From Pseudopithomyces maydicus (lineage: Eukaryota; Ascomycota; Dothideomycetes; Pleosporales; Didymosphaeriaceae): DNA of 64,000 bases. Positions within the stretch are counted from its first letter, which is position 1, and the number at the start of each line of letters is the position of its first letter. This document shows, one piece after another, positions 55,927 to 64,000 of the stretch. The notes beneath the pieces were generated by a model, which saw only the letters and a list, made by a program, of their open reading frames with translations, searched no databases and was not told where the DNA came from. The stretch is taken from contig JANTUC010000008.1 in the NCBI GenBank assembly GCA_026873275.1, positions 372,001 to 436,000 of the forward strand, given 5' to 3'. The translations under genes and the position numbers were made by a program.

Positions 55927-57538
55927 ATGGCGAAACCCAAGGCCGCCGTTAGCGAGTATGAGCGGAAGCGACAGGAGAACATTGCAAAAACCCAGGCGCT
56001 GCTGCGCAATCTGGAGATGGAGGCGGCCCAGGCTGGTCTCGCCCCGACCGCAGCCAAAGCCGCCTCCGCCCCCAGATCGAAACCGAAGAAGCCTGCGCCG
56101 AAGAAGATCAAGCAAGAGGAAATCGTTCCGCGGAGGACGTCCTCTCGTCTGAAGGGAATTGAGGCAGACAGCGAGACGGCAAAGCGCAAGGCGGAGGAAG
56201 AACACGAGGCGCGGAAAGAGGCGGACAAGGCGAAGAGGCAGCGTATCAGCGATGCTTTCAACTTTGGTGATATACTGGTTGCAGGAAAGGGAGGGGATGC
56301 CATAACAAGTCTCATGTCTGTCGTTGGTCCTGCGAACCCATACGAGCGCACATTCGACGAAGATGATGTCAAGGAGACGACCGACAAGGAGCTCAAGGCG
56401 TTGCGGGAGAAGATGAGTGGGTTGGAACTCTGGCCGGAGTATGAGCCCAACGAGCTCAAGATCACCCCTGAACGAATTGTAAGTTCATACGGCTATGTCT
56501 TGGGTCGACTACTAAACTATGGCAGTATGCACTGGGTATGCATCCAACCGCAGAGAAGCCTCTAGTCTTTGCAGGAGATAAGCTGGGCAACCTTGGAATA
56601 ATCGATTGTTCACAAAAGGCATCCGAAGTCAAAGTAGAGGACGACGAAGATGCCGACGAAGAAGGCCCCAGCATCACCACTTTGAAGCCGCACACCCGCA
56701 CCATACACACTTTCCAGTTCAGCCCTCACGACGCAAACGCACTATATTCCGCATCCTACGACTCTACAGTGCGGAAGCTCGACCTCGCCAAAGGGGTCGC
56801 CGTCGAGATCTACGCCCCTTCAGACGCATCCGAAGATGCCCCCTCTCCGGCGTCGAGATCTCAAAGGACGACCCCAACATGCTCTACTTCTCCACACTGG
56901 ATGGCCGCTTCGGCATCTACGACATGCGCACACCGTCAGAAAAAGCCGCGGGCCTCGAAATCTTCCAGCTGTCGGAGAAAAAAATCGGCGGCTTCAGCCT
57001 GCATCCATTGCATCCGCACCTCGTCGCCACCGCATCTCTAGACCGCACCCTCAAGCTATGGGACCTGCGTAAGATCAACGGCAAGGGCGAGTGGCGCCTC
57101 CCAGCGCTAGTCGGCGAGCACGAGAGCAGGCTCTCCGTCTCGCACGCCGCGTGGAACGCTGCGGGCCAGGTGGCCACTGCGTCGTACGACGATACCATCA
57201 AGATTCACGACTTTAGCCAGCTTGCGAGCGCGAAGGCGGGAACCACGCTGACCGACGCCGAGATGATGCCGTCGGCTGTTGTTCCGCATAACAACCAGAC
57301 GGGCAGGTGGGTCACCATACTGAGGGCGCAGTGGCAGCAGTTTCCGTCGGATGGCGTGCAGCGCTTTTGCATTGGGAATATGAATCGCTTCGTCGATGTG
57401 TATACGGCGAAGGGGCAGCAGCTTGCTCAGTTGGGGGGCGAGGGGATTACCGCGGTGCCGGCTGTTGCGAAGTTTCATCCGACGCAGGACTGGGTCGCTG
57501 CGGGGACTGCGAGCGGGAAGCTGTGCTTGTGGATGTAG
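55927..57538 (+). CDS. cmr1: DNA damage-binding WD40 protein CMR1 (WDR76-like); frame broken by one missing base
   Basis: Exons 55927-56478 and 56526-57538; intron 56479-56525 (GTAAGT, ACTAAAC branch, GGCAG). The N-terminal ~180 residues are basic and helical (YERKRQENIAKTQALLRNLEM; PRRTSSRLKG is typical of the family). A beta-propeller follows: FAGDKLGNLGIID, HTFQFSPHDANALYSASYDSTVRKLD, LVATASLDRTLKLWDLRK, QVATASYDDTIKIHD and the final ASGKLCLWM. Between EIYAPSDASEDAP and LSGVEISKDD the frame changes. One extra C in the C5 run at 56839-56843 gives a continuous 521-aa protein, and both halves are well conserved. In yeast Cmr1 marks intranuclear quality-control sites and binds damaged DNA. I read this as an intact gene with an assembly gap. 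Confidence 0.88.
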
Positions 57539-59738
57539 CTTGTAATTATTGGGGTGTATGGTTTTGGTTGCTGGGACAGTATTTGGGCGACAGGGCAAAG
57601 TATCGTTCTCGCCGAAAGCAGAGAGCTAAGTTTTGGATACAGCGGGGATCAATCGGTGGATGTATTGGATCATTTGTGATTCCTGGTGGTGTAATCCTAA
57701 GTCATCAAAATGGTGGACGAAAGTGGTAAAATCCCATGAGAATTCACTATACACTAGCGTTGCGATTTGCTGCTACTGTGAATTGATTTTCCGGGGTCGT
57801 TCACCCCTGCGCAATAACAGGAGCAACGTAATGCTCGCTTCCTCCATCTTTCCCTCCGGTTCCATATCCACGGACAACTCGACAAACCAAAGCACCCCTG
57901 ATTTGAGAAAAAAAAAGATTTTCATCCAACACCTATTACGATCGTCCTCAGCTGAGACAAAATCACACCACCGAGCGCGTGTACAAGGCGCGAACCAAGC
58001 GCTGACTCTCTCGCCTCGCACCATAGATACAAAGTACCGCTTTGGGCGCTCAGTCATCGTAGCACGAGGAGCCCGCCCCAGAGGTATGACATCAATTGGA
58101 GATCAGCACATGTAGCGGAGGTTCATTTCCAATCGCCCCACGCTCGCCCCGACACGACACGGCACGACGACACTGCACAAACTAATCAGTCGATACAACT
58201 CCACTTCACCACCATCGCCACTAACCGACTCGCCTTGCCAAATGCATGTCTTAAGCCGCGAGATATATGTATGTACATATGTAGGTGCCATTGGAAAGGG
58301 TCACGCAGTCACGTTGGAGCGCTCTAGTGCGGCCTCTGTTTCTATTTCTATTTCCAATTGCATGCCATGCAAGATGTGTAAGTACCCGTGTATGTACTGT
58401 ACCTACTGTAAGTGTACCACCCGTACATACTGTACTTACATACATACCGCAACGTCGAGCCAAGGCGAGCGGCGGCCGTAGGTACCCTGCACTGCGCCCC
58501 ACGCAAACTCGGTACGCTACTCGATAGCACGCGTACAAAGACTCCCTACCACGTCACGCAAAGCCTATCCGCACTGCTCCATCCAGCTAGCCCTCGCGAC
58601 GATACAACCGTTCCATCTAACAGCCTTCTGTAAACAGCGGTAGACCATGCATGCACTTGGTTGGACTAGCTGGGGCTATGTATGTATGTAAGTATTGTAT
58701 TGTATTGCCCGTCCAACGGCTTTTTTTTGTTCGTACCGTGTGTAGTTACCAGATCTGGGGATCGCGGCCTTGTGGCCCGTCCACTTGCGATCGGGGTCTC
58801 GTCCCATGCTTTTCCCTCTTTACATGGATACATACAAACAATACATACATACATACTATAGACCATGTACACATGTACCCATCTAAGTACCTCCTGTATG
58901 TACATGTACACACAGAATGTTTCTCTCGTCCCGCCCCCCGCAGATCCCGCTCATCACCGCCCATCTCGACTATCGAAATTTCCCAATCCGACGCATGATG
59001 GGGAGCGACCGGGGTGTCCACTCGCCGGTAGCGGGTAGCGGGCCCCAAACCACGCTGACGCCCGCGACGACATGCGAGCTATTGTTTCGTAGAGATGAAG
59101 ATTAGCAGTGTGTGACTGGCACCGTGCGCGCGACTAGGCTGCCTGTGTACATCCCATCCATACTGTACCGTGTACTTCCACACGTACAGTACGTAACATT
59201 GCAATTGTAATTGTAATTGTATGTGTGTATGTATGTGTGTATGTATGTAGACTAAGGGCTTCTGCCTCCGCCTCCGGCCGGATTACATACTTACATACTT
59301 ACACAGCCAGCCTCCTTGCCATTTTTAATTTTTTGCGGAGCGCAACGGGGGCGTGATGTAACGGGGGTGGCGATGATGATGATGATGGGATGGGCGATGG
59401 ATGGGCATGCCGAGGTGCCGGATGGAGGCGCTACGGTGAGGCTGCACGCAGGGACGGGCACTGGGTTGCGTTAGCCAGCTAGCTGGGGTGATGTATCGAG
59501 GGGTGCAGTGCGGTTGCAGGGTGCGGTGACGATGTTTGGTTTGGGTTGGTTTGCCCCTCACGAGGGTGGGACGCCTGGGTGCATGCTTGCCGACATATAA
59601 AGTGCGAGGGGACGACCGTTTTACAGACGTGCATACAGCAATACGTACATACATACCACTTGTACACCACACACATCCACCGCGATAAAAACAAACACAC
59701 TTCCGACTTTCAACCTCACCTCCATAATCAGCCCAACC
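57539..59738. other. Intergenic rich in TACA/TGTA repeats
   Basis: 2.2 kb. Many short TACATACA/TGTATGTA runs and TGTACA palindromes between about 58230 and 59300, a (GAT)n tract near 59372, and no supported gene. Confidence 0.6.
58255..59300. repeat. Dispersed TACA/TGTA tetranucleotide repeats
   Basis: Repeated tracts such as ATGTATGTACATATGTA near 58268, GTACATACTGTACTTACATACATAC near 58424 (written as motif only), CATACATACATACTA near 58845 and TGTATGTATG near 59225. Together they could form hairpins. Confidence 0.7.
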
Positions 59739-60533
59739 ATGAAGACCACCCTCACCTTCTCCACGCTCCTCGCCAGCGCCCTCGCCCTCCCCCAGTACGC
59801 GACACCCTCTCCCACCCCCTCGCCGGCACCCTCGCCCTACTTCAGCGTCATCTCCGCCCGCAGCGCCTCGCCAATCCACCTCCTCCCGCTCGAGGCCAAC
59901 GGCGGCAAATTCTACCTCGGCGGCACCCGCTCCGCCTACTGCCCCGCTGACAACGTCGGCGAGGCCGTCTGCGCGCAGTACCCGGGCAACACGACGACCT
60001 TGGCCGGCGGGTATGGCACGTTGAGCTTGGGGGTTGTGGTTCCCGGAGGGCAGCAAGGTACGTTGTCACTTTCCGTGTGTACGTGATGCGTGTGTACATG
60101 TACACACACACATACACATACACACCCAAACATACATACATTCCCAACCCAATGCCTAACCCCCACACAGTCTACGTCGCCCCCGACGGCACCCTCAGCT
60201 ACACGGTCGCGCACTCGGCCGCCGTCCCCGAAGGCAGCGTGCGCGAGGGATGGACCCGCACCGCGCGCGCGGACCCCACCGATCCCCTGGGCAGCCTCTC
60301 CTTCGAGGGCGGCCTCGTCGCTTGCCCCCGGAACGAGACCCAGCCGTGGCAGGTGTATGGCGAGATTGAGGGGTTCGAGGCCCCCGAGGGGTGCCTTGGG
60401 TTTAGCGCTATTACTTGTGAGTTTGATCCCCTTTTTTTGTTTGAGAGAGAGAGAGGGAGATGTTGCTGTAACAAGGGACGGGACTAACGGGTGAACAGAT
60501 AACTTGACCGAGGCGGGTGCGTGGCAGTATTAG
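59739..60533 (+). CDS. Secreted cell-surface protein, function unknown
   Basis: Three exons: 59739-60057, 60171-60416 and 60499-60533; 199 aa. The first intron contains TACACACA repeats. A signal peptide (MKTTLTFSTLLASALA) is followed by a Pro/Ser/Thr-rich spacer and a compact domain with Cys residues (AYCPADN, AVCAQY, LVACPRNE, EGCLGF). The last exon encodes YNLTEAGAWQY, an ending I recall in a family of secreted fungal wall-associated proteins. N-glycosylation sites occur at NTT, NET and NLT. The phase across all junctions is correct, which supports the model. It is probably extracellular or wall-bound; no activity is proposed. Confidence 0.75.
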
Positions 60534-60800
60534 AGGGGGTGGTGGCTAAGAGGGGGAGCAACGCATTGGTAATGAAGGAGGAAGAGAAGGGGAAGGAAAG
60601 GAAAGCAAAGGAAAGCAAAGCATTTGATCACGATTTAGCGCCAAACGTTTAATGATAATGTCAATACCAATCGTAACATCTCGTCGTCGTACGCGAACAT
60701 GACCGTTCATATAACATGGTTCTCTCATCCCCTCGTCCTTTTATCCCCTCATACCCCATCCTCCCTCCTGAATCGATCCCCTACATGAACCCTACCCTCC

Positions 60801-61139
60801 TCATCTCCTCTTCATATCTCCACCCCTCGTTATATACTCTCCTCTCCCTCCTTCCCCATTCTTCCCACCGTTCTCTCTCCCCATTCCCCCTCCACCCCCC
60901 AACATCGCACCCAACCGCCCACTCATCCATAGATAGCCCAGTCCAACCACGCTCGCCACGTCGTACAGGATGAGGGCCCAGCCTGCCCAGGAGACCCACG
61001 AGGCGGAGAGCTCGTATTGGGGTGGGGTTGGAGATGATTCTGAGGGGGATGAAGGGGAGGCGAGTGTGGTGGGGAGGAAGGTGAGGATGGATAGAAGGAT
61101 GGGAAGGAGGGGGAGGAACGTGACAAAGGTGGTGGGCAT
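60801..61139 (-). CDS. Small two-helix membrane protein, hypothetical
   Basis: 112 aa, no intron. The N-terminal hydrophobic stretch (about residues 6-27, FLPLLPILLSILTFLPTTLA) is followed by a Ser/Pro-rich loop. A second hydrophobic segment (WAGWALILYDVASVVGLGYLW, about 52-73) precedes a Gly-rich, basic tail (GGGGGMGRENGG). The ATG at 61139 (gcATGCCC) is the first in frame. The layout suits an ER or mitochondrial membrane microprotein, but low-complexity content and no recognisable family keep confidence moderate. It is convergent with the secreted-protein gene at 60533. Confidence 0.5.
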   Translation of the reverse strand: MPTTFVTFLPLLPILLSILTFLPTTLASPSSPSESSPTPPQYELSASWVSWAGWALILYDVASVVGLGYLWMSGRLGAMLGGGGGMGRENGGKNGEGGRGEYITRGGDMKRR

Positions 61140-61783
61140 TTTGTGGGTGTGGGTGGGATTGTTGGTGTAGTTGTCGGTATTGGTGATGGTGATGGTTTGG
61201 TGCGGTTTGGTAAAGGATGAGCTGGGCGAACTTTGTGTTTGATTTGGTGGTGTTTGCGTGGGATGGATGGGCGTGTTTGTTTGTGTGTATTTGTGTGCGT
61301 GCGTACTGCGATGCGTTAGTTATGATGATGCTATACATACGGCATCATGTTGTTTTGTGTTTTTGGAAAGCGGCAGCAGAGTAGTAGCTGACTGGATGAA
61401 AACGCATAATGGAGAAAAAGCTGTCCACCCCTCTTGTGACGATTGAAAACGGGCGTATACGGCATCATACCATACGCTGCTCGGGGTGACTTACGCGTAT
61501 GTATCAGCGCAGAAGTGATGCCGTATTTGGTATGCGTTCTGGTTCCTGTCGCAGACTCGACAATGGCGAAATTTCCTCGAGCAACCTAGCAAACCACAAA
61601 CAATCGAGGTGCGCAAAAGATTCATATAGATATATATATACACGCACTAGGCAGACGCATGTTGAATGATGGTTTGCTATAGACCGACTCCGCACAATAA
61701 CGCCAGATGCCACAATGCGTAGACATGACAAGACACGACACGAGCACAATAACAAGGTAGGGCATTCACGCGTTTCACATTAC
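61140..61783. other. Intergenic between small membrane protein and SHMT
   Basis: 644 bp; promoter of the small gene and 3' flank of SHMT, no other gene. Confidence 0.5.
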
Positions 61784-63579
61784 TCACGGCTGCTTCACCC
61801 ACGGCAGGCTGAAGGTGCCAACCCAGTCCTCGACCTCCTTCCGTAACGACACGATGTCGGTGATCTCCTCGCCTTCACCGACGTACTCCTTGAACGCGGC
61901 CACGCTGCCAGGCGCCTTCCTGCCCGATTGCTCCGCCTTGGCCTTTGCGTCCTTGTCGAGCTTCTGCGTGATGCCGACGGCGCGGTGCACGACGTCTGCG
62001 ACGCGGCGGAAGTCTTCTTCCTGGAAGCCTCGCGTCGTCATGGCGGGTGTGCCCATGCGCAGGCCGCCGGGCTTCATGGCCGACTTGTCGCCTGGGACGG
62101 TGTTCTTGTTGCTGGCTACGCCGACCAGTTCCAGGACACGCTCGACACGGGCGCCGTCGACGCCCTTATCCTTAAGGTCGATGAGCACAAGATGGTTGTC
62201 TGTGCCACCGCTGACGATCTTGTAGCCTAGGCCGCCTTGCTCCTTGGGGTTGCCAAGTCGCTCTGCGAATGCCTTTGCGTTGACGAGAACCTGTTGCTGG
62301 TAGTCCTTGAATTCCTTGGTCTGGGCCTGTGCCAAAGCCACGGCCAATGCCGTGATGGTGTGGTTGTGAGGACCACCCTGGTGTCCCGGGAACACTGACA
62401 TGTTGATGGGACCTTCCAAGTCGTACTTCTCTTCTACACCCTTCTTGTCGACGCGCCTAACGCCCTTGCGGTAGAAGATCATGGCGCCTCTAGGGCCACG
62501 GAGCGACTTGTGGGTCGTCGTGGTAACGATGTCGGAATACGGGAAGGGCGAAGGAATGACGCCGGCAGCGACTAGGCCGGATATGTGGGCCATGTCCGAG
62601 AGGACGTATGAGTTGACGCTATCTGCGATGCTGCGTACCCGCTCGTACTCGATGAGACGGCTATACGCGGATGTTCCGGCAACGATGACTTTGGGGCGGT
62701 AAAGGTTCGCCAGCCATTCCATTTGCGCATAGTCGATCAGTCCAGTCTTCTCGTCTAGCCTGTATGGGAGCGTCTCAAAGTACTTGGATACTGCTGAGAT
62801 CTTCTTGGTGGGTGTCTGGTAGCCGTGCGACAAGTGGCCGCCGTGGGGCAGGTCCAGACTGAGGATGCGGTCGTGGGTGTTGAGGATGGCGGAGTATGCA
62901 TATAGGTTCGCCGGGGAGCCGGAGAGGGCTTGCGAAGCCAGTTAGTCGTGCAGTCGCTATGGCCCGTCTGGGTGGAACTCACGCTGCACATTGACACCCC
63001 ACTCGGACTCCTTCAGGCCAAAGGCCTCGAGTGCTCGTTGCTGGCAGAGACGCTCTGCCTCGTCGATCCACTCATTGCCTCCGTAGTATCGCGCTCCTGG
63101 GTAGCCTTCAGAGTATTTGTCTGTTGGTGGTGTGAGCGCTTGCTGGTGGTGTGACTTGACGGGAAAGGACGTACTTTGCATAACACTGCCGAGGGCATCG
63201 AGAACAGCTTGCGATGTGAAGTTCTCGGAGGGGATCAGGTTTATGAAGTGCTTCTGGCGGTTCTTTTCCTGTAGAGGGAGGACTGTAAGCTTCGATCGAG
63301 CTCCAAGGGTGGCGGTGAGCGCACATTCTCAATGATTTTGTGGACGGTGGGGTCAATGTCTTCGAGACTGGCGGAGAGAAGCTGGAGGGCAGGTTAGCAG
63401 ACTGCACATGGTATCAATTGGCGGCGTGGAGAGCGTACCTTGTGCTGGCTCTCGGCGGACGAAGCGTAGCCCCGCCACTGACGCGGGAGCAGTCTGGGGT
63501 GGTTCGTCGCAATTGCAGACGAAGCGCGGGGGCAGAGCTGGCGCAGGGGCGCCCTGCAGACTGTCCTGAGGGTGGCCAT
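61784..63579 (-). CDS. shm1: Serine hydroxymethyltransferase, mitochondrial
   Basis: Five exons: 63579-63439, 63381-63325, 63268-63175, 63120-62983 and 62928-61784. Four introns of 54-57 nt, all GT-AG. The product is 524 aa. It begins MATLRTVCRAPLRQL with an Arg/Ser-rich mitochondrial presequence. Then come LLSASLEDIDPTVHKIIEN, EKNRQKHFINLIPSENFTS, YSEGYPGARYYGGNE and the PLP site TTTTHKSLRGPRG (catalytic Lys about 284). The C-terminus (MRMGTPAMTTRGF as GGLRMGTPAMTT) is complete. It converts serine and tetrahydrofolate to glycine and 5,10-methylene-THF. The large open frame in the last exon holds only the C-terminal three quarters; its apparent first Met is a TTG (Leu) in the chain. Confidence 0.97.
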
Positions 63580-64000
63580 GGTGCGGTGGGCAGGTGGTCG
63601 TGCTGGAGCGCTCTGGGAGCTCGCAGAGAGGTGATAAAGGCCGGGGCTCGGTTGCTGCAGCCGTCCGTCAGTATCCCCGATGGTGAAGTAGTTCCTATTC
63701 GGTAGCGCGAACGCCGAGCAGCGCTGCTGTGGCTGGTGGCTGGCAGCTCTGTCACCAGCCACACGTCGCCAGAGTGTTTCTTTGCCGTTTTCTGCAGCGC
63801 TTTCCCCCGCCCGTCGCGGCGCTCCCCGGGCCGACTCGCTCCGGTGCGCATTTTTAACGCCGCCCGTGCTGCCCTCGCTGTTCTGCTCTTCATGAACTAC
63901 AACCAAGATGATTCAATGCCTTTGAGACAGTTCCATCCTCGCTCGCCAGGCGCAAGCCCGGCGACGCGGGTGCTGCTGACATGCTCCGGGCTCCACCACC
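63580..64000. other. SHMT upstream region, window edge
   Basis: 421 bp. An ATG at 63892 on the plus strand opens a frame (MNYNQDDSMPLRQF...) that continues to the window edge. It could start a divergent gene, but nothing supports it beyond the open frame. Confidence 0.35.

Noticed and set aside
1..64000. tRNA or rRNA genes
   Set aside because: I looked for B-box-like GGTTCGAxTCC elements and conserved rRNA blocks and found none I could fold into a tRNA; a dedicated search could still find one.

Overview
This window is nuclear DNA of a filamentous ascomycete (Pezizomycotina), most likely a Dothideomycete. The evidence is short GT-AG introns of about 45-130 nt with CTAAC/CTGAC branch sites, a full-length frequency (frq) clock gene, fungal-type wall hydrolases, and long intergenic stretches with TACA/TGTA and GATA microsatellites. 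I cannot name the species. About 22 protein genes are supported. I saw no rRNA, tRNA, CRISPR array or intact transposon.

Layout, left to right. 0-10 kb: an RCR-type membrane protein, a bZIP factor divergent from an HMT1-like half ABC transporter, a secreted cysteine-rich protein with Kex2-type sites, and a small secreted protein. 12-17.5 kb: three housekeeping genes on the minus strand (60S ribosomal protein L28, SEC24, AP-2 sigma). 19.8-25 kb: a Mep-type ammonium transporter with upstream GATA sites and a conserved protein with a Cys/His patch and a poly-Ser tract. 25-42.7 kb: a carbohydrate and wall block with GH81 endo-beta-1,3-glucanase, an 11-exon GH15 enzyme, a TRP/flavin-carrier-like (FLC) channel, GH128 glucanase and a CocE/NonD hydrolase. 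43-55 kb: a C2H2-like protein, a coiled-coil protein with a Cys/His N-terminus, the clock gene frq and COQ9. 55.9-64 kb: CMR1 (WD40), a secreted protein, a small membrane protein and mitochondrial serine hydroxymethyltransferase.

Exon structures were worked out by hand from splice signals and reading phase, so most calls extend or correct what a plain open reading frame would show. Two observations stand out. First, the GH15 gene appears to contain a 6-nt microexon that supplies the Trp-Pro-Asp of its WPDFDSP motif; skipping it keeps the frame. Second, at least five genes (23.8, 37.9, 40.15, 42.3 and 56.84 kb), and perhaps AP-2 sigma at 17.37 kb, each need exactly one extra base to restore a conserved reading frame, mostly at G/C homopolymers. 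This points to systematic homopolymer loss in the assembly, or less likely to real lesions.

Functionally the window mixes secretory and endocytic transport (SEC24, AP-2 sigma), wall and glucan turnover (GH81, GH128, FLC, RCR), nitrogen uptake, one-carbon metabolism, ubiquinone synthesis and circadian timing. I found no previously unknown multi-gene system that I could defend.
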